64,000 nt of DNA from Branchiostoma floridae (lineage: Eukaryota > Chordata > Leptocardii > Amphioxiformes > Branchiostomatidae). The stretch lies in assembly GCF_000003815.2 (NCBI RefSeq), contig NC_049991.1, positions 9,405,028-9,469,027 of the forward strand, given 5' to 3'. Below, piece by piece: positions 1-12,100 of the stretch; positions within the stretch are counted from its first letter, which is position 1, and each line of letters begins with the position of its first letter. The position numbers were made by a program, and so were the translations under genes. Under the pieces are notes generated by a model. The model was not told the DNA's origin, did not search any database, and was given only the letters and a program-made list of their open reading frames with translations.

Positions 1-465
1 GTCTGGCACAAGGAAGTGTTTCTGTACAGGGGCAAGAAGAAAATAGATGTTACAGTTAACGTTTCATACAGACGCAAACCAGTACAAAGAAATTATGACC
101 AAAAATCCATATTTCTTGGTTACACCCCCTGCAGTTCCAGAGTAAGCTGCTAGGGTGCTCAAACTTACACCAACCCTTACTTATATGGCAGGCTATGTGT
201 CACAAAAAATCAAGATCATAGCATGTCCATAGCCAAAGATACTTAATAGGAAGTCCTGCTGCAGTATCAAGGTCAGCCACCAGGAGACCAAAAATCAAAC
301 TTGACCATCAGGTCAACAACACCTACCCACATATATGTAAATAGATGGAGATATAGCGCCAGAAACGTACACACCCACACAAACACACATGCCCAGAAAA
401 AACACATATATATGTCCTCCAGTTTCCTTGTGATTGTATCAAAGGGCACAACAAAAGAAACTTAC

Positions 466-3378
466 TTTCCACCTCATGAATACAAAGTCTGTATTCCTCA
501 GCTCATCGTAGTCAAAGTTGTCTGAGTTGAAGTTTTTGGCATACTGGTAGAAGGACAGGAACTTGCCCTGAAAACAAATGAATGAAAATCATAAATCTCA
601 AGCGCCCTAACCAAAGTTAAACATGTCCAATAATCATCTGGTGTATTTTGCCAGCCAGTAGGTACCCCAAATATGAGTAATGAGGCTGTTTAACGTGCTA
701 CATGATCATAACTTATTCACATTACAATGCAACTACTACTACATGTATGCCATTGAAAATTGAAGCAACGATGTTTATTACACAGTACTGTACATGTATC
801 AATATATCAGTTTAGTTTGAAGATAATTCTGTTCTCCTTTAAAACATCTAAATCCCACAAGTTGTACATGCAACTATCAAAATTAAATTACCCAATGTTT
901 TCTGTCCACTTCTTCATCAGCATCCCACTTCCTGGTTAGGAATGGGTACTTCTTGCTGATGATCTCACCATCAAAAAAGGTGGTTAACGTTGGAAATTCC
1001 TGAAAGAACAAAAGACATACATGAATATAAATATGAGTTTACTAATTAGGTAACTGTTTAATAACAATTCACAAATATAAACTATGAAGTCTGCCGATCA
1101 CGGTTTGAGGATCTAGACTAGAAAATCTGCTGTTGCCATTGGTTGCCATATAGATTTTATCCTGACTTGGCAGAATGTGATTTCCAAATCATTACGCCTT
1201 TAAGGTATACTGGGCCATCTATATTTATACTTACCATCTAGAGATAGCTGGCAGATACCGTATCACCCAAAAACACCAGTTTGAGACCACATAAAGTTAT
1301 TACATACATTGGTACATCCACCAAAAACACTGGTTGAGAGATTTTAGCTTTAAAAGTTGCTAACCATATGCACAAGAAAGTGCTTCTTAGCTGTCTCTCC
1401 TAGGTCCTTAACATGTAGTACACCAGGGCCTTTGTCCATGATGGACTGTATATCCCCACAGTAAGCTGAAACACAGCGATGGAGTGGTACATTCCAAATC
1501 TGCCCAAAGGCAACAACTGGCTATCATGTGCATTTAATTCCACATGACAGGGCTCATACTAATGTTCTTTTTCTAGGTCAACTGCTTACAGACAACTTAG
1601 TAACAGAATTGTAAATTGTATGGAAAGCAGTTGTTTCTGGCCACCTGGGCATGATTATACACAGGTCAGCAAACAGGTGACTGGTCAGTAAGTTTTTTTC
1701 TTTCATCCTACAAACTTCAAAAGGATTGCCAGGGACACTTGTCTATGCCAGCCAGGAGAAAAATCTATTAACATTCTACAAGTTAGCAGTACATAATTTG
1801 GCTCTTGTTTCAACTATCCATGGAGAGACAAAGAACGTCAACTGCTTAAGGTACCCAACACGGAATGTGAATATTGAAGAAACGTCAACTTTAAGCTTTT
1901 CTTTGTTAGAGGAGGGCACTTTATACAGATATTCACAGGGGCTTTGGGCTCTAGGATTATATAAATAATAACATGATGCTAGGCTTAAAATATCTTCCCA
2001 AGGTCTTAGTGTTTTGATGGTGTGCGCAAACAAACACTAGTTTAGAATTCTGGCATTATGCCAAGCTTTGCAATGCATAACTTCACAGAGCAAGATTTAA
2101 TCACGATATACACTGTACTAGGAAAGAAGAGTGTTTGTTTGGGCACACCATCAAAACACTAAGACCTTGGGAATATATTCTGAAACCCAGCATCATGCCC
2201 ATATATGTAATTAATGTCCATTTTGTGACTGATGTTTGATTAGACTAATGGTCTCCTCTTTAGAACACATCATAACCTTGCAAATTGCTGTATAAATACA
2301 TTTTACTTTTGTAAGTCGTGGAGATTTTTCTAGTCATGGTTAGCCATATTATGCAAAAAATGTAGAACTCTTAATTTTCTTTTGGCCCGAACAAAACTTA
2401 TGAATTGGTTTTTGTTGTTGAGACAGCAATGTTTGAATATCTATTACATTTGAACACTTTGCTGGCCTTAATAGTAATAGTGACAGGCAGGTATTAAGCC
2501 TATGTTTCTACTCCCTTGTTGTTTAATCAGTGTAAAAACAATTGTTGGATATTTGGCTGTTCAAAATTATGTTAGACTTAAGGTCATGTGTGAAATAAAG
2601 TGGCTGCCATCTCATGGCACATATGCCTCACCCTTACCTCTGTCAGTCCCTTGATTTTCAGGTACCCGCACAAGTAGCAGCTCTCTTCATCAACTTGCTG
2701 TGGGAACAAAAGTAACATATACTATGAGTATGAGATTCTCCTTATAAAAAGTTAAGAATACTTTTAACCTCCTTGTCTGGGACATAACAGTGCTACCTGG
2801 CTTGTCATTCCAAAGTTTCAAAACTCTACTACGTCTCTAAGCCATATGATGTAGATTTACAAAATAAATCAATTAAAAGAATCATAATTCATGGTGACAA
2901 TTCAAACGTAACGGTTCATAGTCATACTACAATAGTGCATGGTTTTCACAAGGAGGTTAAAAAAGACCTTTTTTAACCTCCTTGGTTTTCATAATTTTCA
3001 AAAGACCCGCTCTTGCCGGAAATCTAATACCGTTGCATACGCAATCTATGAATTATATACAAAATGAACGACGCTTCCTGCTCTTGCCTTTTGGGTTGTT
3101 TACTTCTATGAAACATGTCCACTGTGTTAATGTGAGCTTGCCTTGGAAGAAGAGACACACACAGTGACACACATGGTATGGTTCCACCGCCCCCCTCCCC
3201 ACCGGCGGCGACCATATCTCACCTGTAAGACGACCTCCACATCGTAACTGTTTCCCTTACTCTTCTGGTGTCCGGTGAACCTGGACCCCGAGTAGAGCAG
3301 CGAGCGGGGCGGTCCGGGCTGTTTGGAGTTGACGGGAGGGGGAGGGACGAGCTCCCACTTTTCTGCGCGGACAGGCAT
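466..3378 (-). CDS. GID4: GID4, substrate receptor of the CTLH/GID E3 ubiquitin ligase (partial, 3' end off the left edge)
   Basis: Four coding exons read on the minus strand with correct splice sites: 3223-3378, 2638-2697, 892-999 and 466-567, all joined in phase 0 (52+20+36+34 residues). The start MPVRAEKW matches the internal MPVR start known in vertebrate GID4, followed by PPPP-N-QPG and [20 protein letters not shown], then [44 protein letters not shown] and [13 protein letters not shown]. These are the GID4 beta-barrel blocks that form the Pro/N-degron pocket. GID4 recruits substrates to the CTLH ligase in the cytosol and nucleus. The last exon(s), with the C-terminal half of the barrel, are missing because the window ends. 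It is head-to-head with ATPAF2, as in human 17p11.2. The identification is firm; only the 3' end is unknown. Confidence 0.95.
1365..1465 (-). other. Exon-like block inside GID4 intron 2
   Basis: Minus strand: a good acceptor (tgtttcag) is followed by a 101-bp open stretch that reads [17 protein letters not shown] then [16 protein letters not shown], and ends at a weak donor (gttagc). It is not part of the GID4 protein I know: the flanking exons 2 and 3 join correctly without it. It could be a cassette exon, a fragment of a retroposed gene, or chance. I do not recognise the peptide. Confidence 0.3.
1972..2197. repeat. Foldback (inverted-repeat) element in GID4 intron 2
   Basis: The arm 1972-2040 is repeated in inverted orientation at 2126-2197. 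A central stretch of about 40 bp (agtgtttgtttg..cacaccatcaaaacactaagacc) matches with one mismatch, and the outer parts (catgatgct / agcatcatg) match imperfectly. The loop is about 85 bp and has no ORF. This fits a small non-autonomous DNA element or foldback MITE. Confidence 0.7.
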
Positions 3379-3720
3379 CTCTCACCGTCTACTCAGGTAA
3401 GTTGACAGGATTAGTCTGAACGTTCCAGACCCTCCTGTCACCACGTGATGGAAAATCTCCGCAAAGACGCACTCTGATTGGTCAATATCAGTACAGTCTC
3501 ATTACGAAAGAGGATGTAAAAAAATAAATTTTACTGACACAGCAAAAATCACAGCAACTAGTGCCCAATCAACTACAAATTAAAAACTGAAAATACAAAA
3601 TAAATCTTAAAATTCTACTTACTAAGCAATACTGTCCAAAAATCATGACTTTCTAATATTTTGGATCAACACCCCTATTCACTGAATAGATTCATCCGAT
3701 GACCCTGTTGACCTGACAAA
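3379..3720. promoter_or_regulatory. Divergent promoter between GID4 and ATPAF2
   Basis: 342 bp separate the two start codons, GID4 at 3378 (minus) and ATPAF2 at 3721 (plus). The stretch holds a palindromic E-box CACGTG at 3442-3447 (USF/TFE type) and an inverted CCAAT box (ATTGG) at 3477-3481. No TATA box is evident. Such TATA-less E-box/CCAAT arrangements are usual for bidirectional housekeeping promoters. Sites are seen; their use is inferred. Confidence 0.65.
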
Positions 3721-6700
3721 ATGGCTACAGGAGTGTTTTCAGTACATGCTGGGAGGTTTTTAGGGCGGATTTTTGCCCCTATGCAGACGATAGAGCGACA
3801 GATGGCAGCAGGTGAAAGTCTAAGCACAGTTTAGAGTACATGCGCTTTGTTTGTTGTTGGATTTCTTGGACGTGTAGCCCCAAAATTAGCTGTGAACTTC
3901 ATACACGTGTAACCTCACGCTTGAGCAAGGGATAAGAACTCACTGTATGTTTTGTAACCTTCAGATTTTGTGAAGCCAAAGCGACGAGATTTATGCAGGT
4001 GTAACCTCAGCTCTGAGTCTCATACAGGTGTAACCTCAGTTTTGAGCCTCATGCAGATGTAACCTTTATCTGTGCATGTGTAAGTCTTGAATGGCTTTTC
4101 TAAATTAGTAACATGCACACTCTTTTGCCACCTACACAGCAAGAAAAAGATTCTACAAGAATGTTTCCATCAGTCAATCCAATGGTAAGTAAAGAACTTC
4201 TTCGAAAGTTTCAGTTCTGCTGATGTCTAAGTTGTAAGACTTAAAAACGCATAGTCACATACCCTAGTTTGTCCTTTATTACGCATTTCACTTTATTTAT
4301 TTAACCAGGAATAATACAGCTCAGGTCAACCTAGACTTGTTTTTCAGGTAATCCTGGGCATATGTGCATACATAGAAACAACACAACACAACAATAAATA
4401 ACAACATAGCTGTAAAGTAGCGTTACTAAGCCACTGGGTATAACTGGCGCCTACATGTTTTCAGTCTTTCATACTCATCTCGACATCCCTTTCCAGGCAT
4501 GTATGAGATCAACCTGGACAGGAGAAAGTTGAAAACACCAATGAGCAGGCTGTTCTCAGTACCCAATGAGCCAATCGCCATCGCTGTTGCAACAGAATGG
4601 GAGGCACAACATAAAGAAATCAAAATGTCACACATGCACATGGTACGTGAAACAGCCAAATGTTACATTTTACTACAGTTAAACCTGTATTAGCAACCGC
4701 CGGTCCCTTGGATTTTTCTGATTTACCTAAGCATGATGAAATACAGGTCAATAGCGGCCACCTGTACAACACGGCCATGGTCACAAGATTTCCGGTCCCG
4801 TAGGTACAGAAACACTGCGTATTGGGACCATAAAGCGACCGTATGTCATCCAGCACCGGGTTTAAAATCGTAGTTTGCGAGGATTTGGAGTTCCCGACAG
4901 GGTAATTTGGTTGGTAGCGGAGGGCAATATCAATCATTTTTTGTAGATTTGACTATGGGTCAGTTCAATTTTGAGGCGATCAAGACAATGGTACAAAACA
5001 TTGTTGAGAAAGATTAGTGGGTACTAAAATCCAAATCATGTGTAACATATTGCTCGTGGTTAATTGATCAGCATTTTCTCTATAGCGGTCACTTTTCTCC
5101 AGTCCTTGAGTGGCCACTATAGACAGGTTTGACTGTATTTTCAGCTAGATTTGTCTGCCATGGTAGGATTCATCCTGAAACAAGATGTGATTTTTTGAAT
5201 ATTTTTCATCACACTCAGACACAGCTGTGTAATACGGCCATCGACAACCCAAGCAAGAAGACACCACAGCAGATAGTTGATGACATCTTGTCGTTTCTTG
5301 AGACAGACACAATCTGGTAAGTGGGGACACAGTTTTTCAATGACAGAAAAATATGTCAAGTCTTCAATCACCATGTTATCATCTTAAATTTAAAAAAATG
5401 ATGGGACTTCTTTATGTTTATTGTATTAGCAATCTTATTTTCAATTGTCTTTTCCCATTAGTTACCTTTTATGTTTTGCTGTTTCTTTCCTACCATTAGT
5501 TACAGAGAAGAGAGTCCAGTAGAGTTAGCAGAGCTAGAGGAGAGAGAGTGGGAGCCCCTTCTGGACTGGGTTAGACAAAGGTAGGTATGAGCAGAGGGTG
5601 AAATGTGGTATAACTGAAGAGCAACAAGATCTTGTTTAAAGGGATACTGTACACAAAGACTTTCAACAATGGGTTTTGAACTTAACTTATATTTAGGACA
5701 CCAAGGATTTCCCCTACTCTTATCGACTCAATGCTTTTGCTGAAATATGGCCACTTGAAAGGTTAGATAGGAATACATCTGTTAGAAATCAATAGCTTGT
5801 ACATGTATACACTTGAGTCATTTATTAATGTACGTATGTGTGTATGTAGAAGCTTTCCTATGTTCAGGTTTTGGCTGCTGTTGTATAACAACAAATTTGT
5901 TTCTTCACCAGATATGACATCCAGCTACAGTCCAGTACCAGTATCCACGGTCCAACCATTCCTAAAGCCACCAAGTCAACATTAAAGAAGCATCTTCTCC
6001 ATTTCAACCACTGGTCTCTTGTAGGTGAGAATGGTTCTTGGTATCAGTAAGCATAAGTGTAATTTGCAGTGAGATGTTACAGAAAAACCCATGAAATACA
6101 CAAGACATATTTAAAGATTGACAGTAATACAAGTTTTAACATTATCTTTAAATTTATACATTGTAGCCTCACTGTTTTCAGATGTGTGGGGTCTCATGTT
6201 CACTATCATAATTACACCAACTTTGTGATTTACGTGTATTATAATACTATACAAATGTGTTTTTTGCAGGTGTGACAAGCTTGGTAGAGACTCTGAAGTC
6301 AGTAGTTCTAAGTCTAGCTCTGATGGACAAACATCTCACAGTGGAGAAAGCAGTTGCACTGGCCAGGCTAGAGACAGAGTTTCAGGTAATACTCATCATA
6401 CATCTAGAGATAGACTCTGTGGCTCATCAAATTCTTACATACATGTAGATTGAATAGATATCTATAGATGATGATATCTAATTATCGTCATATTGCATGG
6501 TACATTCTTATAATACTGTAATATTTTGACAGCATCTATAATGTTGCCTTTTTTCAGGCCAAATGTTTTGCATTTATGTACATACAGTAGAAGTACATAC
6601 AGTAGAAGTACATACAGTAGTTAGCAGTCAGTTAGTTGCACACCAGATTACTGCACACCAGTTGCGGTAATTGCATTGGATCCCAAACCATTGTGGTCCA

Positions 6701-7197
6701 GCTGGGTAACTTCACATTGTGACACCACCCACATAATTGCACGAAATACACTGGCAAATAGGGTGTGCAATTAAAATGGCTTGTACTTGTATCAACTACA
6801 ATAAACTGTAGATTCTAATATTTTCATGGGGATTTTATCTCCAGATTTTTCTGCATCATTCATAGTTGGAGCAACCCTATTCAGATAGTTAAACATGAAA
6901 GGTGCAAAATTTCTGTCACCAAAAAATTTCCAAAAAAAAATGACCACCACAAATATTTAGAGTAATCTATTTTTTTATTGTTTATTGATTGGTACAACAA
7001 AAATATTACATGACAAAAAAAACAATAAGAAAATTTGAACCTTGTCCCTCCAGATCATGAGATGGGGGAATGTGGAGTGGGCCCATGACATGGAGCTGAC
7101 TGACCTGAGAGCCCGGGCAGCGGCCTCGGCACTCTTCATCCACTACAACTCTGAACGGGTCACCACTATGGAAAAGGCTCCCTCTTGGAGTGCATAA
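3721..7197 (+). CDS. ATPAF2: ATPAF2 (Atp12), mitochondrial ATP synthase F1 assembly factor 2
   Basis: Eight exons with GT/AG sites: 3721-3811, 4140-4184, 4497-4642, 5219-5316, 5500-5580, 5912-6024, 6270-6385, 7054-7197 (stop 7195-7197). The joined frame is 834 nt, 277 residues, close to the human 289. The start ATG has a good context (aaaATGG), and the first 30 residues look like a mitochondrial presequence (basic and hydrophobic, few acids). Family blocks follow: ARKRFYKNVSI, MYEINLDRRKLKTP, PIAIAVATEW, LCNTAIDNPSKK, LSFLETDTIC, LEEREWEPLLDWV, HFNHWSLVG, LARLETEFQ, WGNVEWAHDMELTDLRARAA. Atp12 is a matrix chaperone that binds the F1 alpha subunit during F1 assembly. Intron 3 carries a MITE and another lies just after the stop. 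Confidence 0.95.
4676..5135. mobile_element. Tc1/mariner-like MITE, copy A (ATPAF2 intron 3)
   Basis: The element starts TA-CAGTTAAACCTGT and ends ACAGGTTTGACTG-TA, i.e. terminal inverted repeats flanked by the TA dinucleotide typical of Tc1/mariner insertions. The interior is non-coding, with repeated tagcggcca-type motifs. A second, diverged copy with the same ends and interior lies at 13872-14424. Confidence 0.85.
6579..6620. repeat. 15-bp tandem repeat
   Basis: About three copies of tacatacagtagaag in ATPAF2 intron 7. Confidence 0.8.
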
Positions 7198-7216
7198 CTC
7201 AGAGGAGACAGACATA

Positions 7217-7409
7217 CTCTCCAAGCAAATTTTCGGCTTAGGCTGTTTTTAGACGATTTTTTAGGCATTTTTATTGGGCTTACTGCTTTGTAACATTTTC
7301 TTTGTGTCTTCCGGTATAAAGAAAACGGGACAAAATAGAAAGCTTGATTAGATATCACAATGCATAAAAATGTCTAAAAACAGCCAGAGCCAAACTTCTG
7401 CTTGGAGAG
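7217..7409. mobile_element. Short hairpin MITE just 3' of ATPAF2
   Basis: Ends are TA-CTCTCCAAGCA and TGCTTGGAGAG-TA. The inverted arms extend about 50 bp imperfectly (7217-7272 against 7364-7409), including gctgtttttagac and its complement. There is no ORF. It begins 20 bp after the ATPAF2 stop, so it probably lies in the 3' UTR and would form a hairpin in the mRNA. Confidence 0.75.
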
Positions 7410-7865
7410 TAAGACAAACCCATACTGCTACTCGTTAGACTGTTTTCTCTTCAACTATTTTAGAGTTACTTTGAGACTGAGTGAAATAAAGTGTTAGTGT
7501 TACAATTTCATCCCATATGTTTGTCATAAACTGACCTGTTCATTTTGGATTTTGGCAAGGGAATTTCAGGACCACCTGTCACTTTTGATCATTGATTGTT
7601 GTCCACAGGGGTGCTCCATTTAATATGTTTTTTTCTGCTATGATTTAGGCATTGAAAGTTGTAAGATACTTGTCATCCAAGACAGTCTCCAACCCTGAAA
7701 CATGTATTGATGGAACATATACATGTGTACAACACACCTTATGCCTGGTATGAACATCTCATGATAGAGAGTATTTCTAAGAATTTTATTGACTTAATTG
7801 TCCAACCTTGTGTTGTGCTTTTGTATGAATAATGACTCTTGCCATCACAGCAACATAAACAAAAT

Positions 7866-7925
7866 GGAAACCTTCTGAAGGTTTCTCTATAGTGTACCAT
7901 ACCTTCTGAAGGTTTCTCTATACCA
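7866..7925. repeat. Tandem pair of short palindromes
   Basis: The 22-bp accttctgaaggtttctctata occurs twice, 34 bp apart. The first copy extends to a perfect palindrome (gaaaccttctgaaggtttc). It is next to the left end of the tandem duplication. Confidence 0.6.
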
Positions 7926-8942
7926 TACAGCATAAATGTTATTGTATTTCATTCAGCTTATATAACTTACCAAAGTCCAACTATCAGGTGTTCAAAAATC
8001 AATAAGAATCTATGACTAACCGTTGGCAAGTTTCAACTTGTCAAGGATGCTCTCCTCGTCCATGGGTAGAAATACAATTTTTAGAAGATATTTTTCCATC
8101 ATCCTAACGTCATTCTTAGAGTCACACTATCTGTTCCTGATAAATATAGTAACTAATTCAAAGTCTGTAATATGATACGTTTATGAACTATAGTCAAAGT
8201 CACGTATTGACTACATTTTTGTATCACGTATTGTGATGTTTGGCTTTAGTATGTGAAACTAAACATGTCAGCTGTATGCCTGCTTTGCTGGTAGTTTCGC
8301 TCAGTTGTCAAAGGAGCAGTACTGGTATGTCAATATTTGTCTCAGAGCGCCGACTTTTTTATAACTGGCTTTTAGTCTAAATTTCAGTTGTACGTTTGAA
8401 GGCAGGGTGCACAAATGGTCAAATACTGTATACCATTTCAAAACTTCCTCCCTGTTCTAATCAAGTAATCCCAAGTGCAGGTGTAGAAAGTTAATAAATC
8501 TCATCAAGAACAGGCGAGAAAGATAAGGGGAAACTGGTGAAGCCTGCCACGTGCACGCATGGGTAATATGCACAAAAAAAGGAAATCCATGCAGACAGTC
8601 CAAGTGAATGCGGAACGCAGGAAGGCGAGGTGGAAGCAAGGACATGAAGAGTTACGTTGACGGGGATAATAGATAAAAGAGTTGTTGAAGGGAAGGAAAT
8701 GTGGGTAACTTTTCAAAATCCATGCGACCCGGCAAGCCTTTCGTATTTTCGTTGCTGAGAAGATTCGCTCCGTCAGTGAAGGACGTCCACTAACACCCGA
8801 TATCAATCCCCATACAACATGTGAGATATCTTCTAGACAGGAGCGGACGGATACTTGGTTAGGATAGGGTGCTAGCCAATACCTTGGTTGTAGCCCTCCC
8901 CAGAAAAGTAAACAAAGGTAGGGTCAAAGGATACACCGAAAC
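7926..8942. other. Intergenic DNA; left end of the tandem duplication unit
   Basis: No gene seen. From about 7920 the sequence is recognisably similar to the stretch from about 36206 (for example 7956-8100 with 36240-36390, and 8361-8450 with 36811-36920). This sets the left limit of a duplicated unit of about 28 kb. Confidence 0.6.
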
Positions 8943-9131
8943 TTAAGGTCAACAATAATGCACTGCGCTGGTCAGGGCGTCAGCCAATGGCGTTTCGCGT
9001 ACATGTTTGCTAAGGACCGATGCAACCTGAGGCGAAACCAAGAAACTGAGAAACATCGTTGGTACAACACAGGCGATGTTACAACGTTGCAGTTGTCAGA
9101 AGATGGAAAGGTTCTAGTTGGCTAAATGCAG
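8943..9131 (+). promoter_or_regulatory. Probable promoter and 5' non-coding exon of HELZ2-like copy 1
   Basis: This block is better conserved with its counterpart upstream of copy 2 (37018-37275) than its surroundings: aatgcactgcgc-ggtcagg then gtcagccaatg, with a CCAAT box. It ends at a good donor (atgcag|gtaaga, 9131/9132); the other copy has a donor at the matching place. A run of GAAAC motifs lies at 9034-9054 (gaaaccaagaaactgagaaac). It resembles an IRF/ISRE element, but the spacing is 8 rather than 6 bp. That it is a first exon is inferred. Confidence 0.45.
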
Positions 9132-12100
9132 GTAAGATGACAAGTTTATATCTTATGTACAAATGAATATACAAAGAAGTCAGATAATTGCACAACAGTA
9201 TACTGTACACCATGATCTGCGTATCGAGCACGCAATGCTACTGTGTATTATACCACTGAAACCAGCTGACTATGTATACATTTTAACATATATGTGTCAC
9301 AGCGAAAAGGAATGAACTTCGAAGTGGTTTTGCCAGCATAGCTAAGGTAAAATTGTAATATTTCTGATAGTATGTCAGACGTCTATTTCCGGGTGAACTC
9401 GCTGCCATTATATTCCCAACTTGATGTTCTTCCCTATGTTTAAGAAATTGTGAATAGTATTCACGCAGTAAAAGGATACACTCGTATGGCCTCTTTCACA
9501 CACTTAACACTCCATTCGTTCCAGCGTTATAATTACAGCTCATGGTGGTTATATAATGACTGTGACTTGTTGCGTCATACGTTTAAAACTGCGAACTTCA
9601 AGGCAATCAATCATGCGTGTATCTTGCTTCAGGCAACGGACGTGGTTTTCACACTGCAGTGCATAATTGCGTTCTGACGTCTTCGACAACACCATGTATG
9701 TCAGTCATACCGTGTGTGACAGTGAATAAAGTGACAGTTACAAAACGAATTCGGAATATACCAGATATACAGCGAGGCTACAACGCTGTCGCCCGTTGTT
9801 TCATTAATTCCACCAAATCAAGTTGACGTATGATTCCCAACCCTAATACAAAAGGTGCCCTCCCATAGCTTGGAAATACGCCCAGGTGCCTCACATGACT
9901 GTGTTTGTTTGTTAAACTGTGTTTCTTTTGTGTAACCACGTACTTTAGAGGTGTTGACGATAGAACACTGACTTTGACACATGCATAAATGTCTGACAGC
10001 GTCGTAGATATCAATATTGGGAGTGAAGGTTGAGTAAACGCTTATGAAAACCTAACAGACGAAGCTGTGTGCAATAGCACACTGCCAGAAAGGTCTTTTT
10101 TACATGCGTCGTGCAACAGGTACCGGTGTACGACAAGAAGTTCTCATTTGGCAGTTACTGTGGTATACAGTGCACATGCAATTTCTAACTTCTCAAACCT
10201 GCCATAGTCGGTACTGTTGCATGGAGCCCCGTTAAAATCTTACAACAGCTGTCACTATAAGAAAACTTTTCAATGTCACGATTTTTCCTCGAAAAACCGT
10301 CTGGGTATAGCGGTTATGGGGTTCGGCACGGAGCTCTTTTGTTTACTGGCTTTTGTTGAGAAGAATGCCCGGACGTGAAACCAGACAAGGTAAACAGTAA
10401 TGATACAGCGAAACTAGTGTCGAATTACAGTTCAGGTTCGATAATTGCTATCGCGTAGATACAGGTCAACCCTGGGCACCGAGGAAGAACAGTTTTACGT
10501 TTTCGTAATCATGATCATGGACACATCAAGGTTGGAGTAAAGTGTACACCGCCTCACTTATGCTTACATAATTTAATAGCAGCCCTTCCACTGGTGAGGA
10601 GGACGCCCATTCGGTCACTGGCATCGAAAGTGTTACACAGGTTAGAGTATGTTGCATTTGAAGAACATTTGTAGCAGAGATCTAGAGGTGCTAGTGGAAA
10701 CGGCCGGCAAGAACTTACAATGAATGTGACGGCTCAGGTATGCATTTATCTTCATTGTAAATTTCAACAAAACGTGCTTAATCAAAGTTCCAAGTATACT
10801 AGTAAGTGTGCGAGACTACTGTGTGCGAGAATAATGTCCAAAGTCAAGGGGCCCTATTGTTTCGAGCTAGAGAGAGAGAGAGAGAGAGAGAGATCAGACT
10901 TTTGAGTTGCTGTGGGCCGGGCCATGGTACTTTAGTAGTTAGCACGTCATTCTTGTTAGGTTTCCTAAGGATTGTCGACCAGGTGTGTTGAAGCTATAAT
11001 AGTGGCCATGGATCCGTTTTGAAAGGGTGTGTCATGGAATGTCATTCATTGACGCAATAGAGCAATCCCCCATTACCTATAACGTTATATGTACATTGTA
11101 CAAGCCTGGGGGAACATATTTCATAGTGATGAATAAGTACTGTAATACGTCACCCGTAAGATGACGACACCCCTATCTATTGACATGATAACTACGTACT
11201 ACGTATACCATGATGACAAATCTATATGCAGATTATGGGATTAAACCAAGTGCAATGTAAATTATGCATTCTTTGTTATAAATAACCTGATATGGTGACG
11301 TAACCGGCGGCATTACGTACATGCAGTTGTGCCAGACAGGTCAAGGTTATCGTTGACTATCGTACATTTCAGGAACGTTATACCTTACCTAAGATATTCG
11401 GCCCTCCTACAATATGTAACCAACTTGGCTAACATGGATTTTTCACTGAGACTTTGTATCGTCAGCTTAGCATGGCATCTCCTTCTCCAGACCCGTAATA
11501 TTATTGTCAGGTTCCCGTGTGTGCAATAAATACTCTTGTGGGGCGGGTCTCGCGAGCGTGACTATATATAGAACATTTCTTTCACTGAGTCTGTCCATCG
11601 ATAATGAATATCTCCAGTCGAAATAGAAATAAAAATAACTGTGTTTGTATTACAAAAACAAATTCAGAAGGTATGTTATGTCTTCTGCACGACTTGACAC
11701 TACAGAGGTCAAGGCTAGTACATCCGGCCTATGGGCTCACCCGGAAATACTATTACTAGATCGATGCATGCAGGTCAATGCTTGAAAAGTACGCATTCAA
11801 AAACTATAAGGGATGCTTTCTAATGGAGACCACCTGTACCAATAGAACTCTGTCAGCAAACTCTATGTTTGGTCTGATCACCATGGGAACAGGAAAATAA
11901 TGCCGTTTCAGGAATGCGGAAACCGAGAGTGCAAGGTTCGGTGTTTGTTTTTATTACAGTCATAACTCTCGACTATTTACAGGTTTTGTTCTATATCATA
12001 GAACGTTACATGATCATCACATGATGAGTCAGCAGGGAATATTCGTTTACCAGCCTGGGTTATTTTCTTCGTTATGAGCATATTGACGAAAAGACGTTAA

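Noticed and set aside
6636..6770. Possible MITE with ttgcacacc/ggtgtgcaa ends in ATPAF2 intron 7
   Set aside because: Only 9 bp of inverted match and no clear target-site duplication; could be chance.
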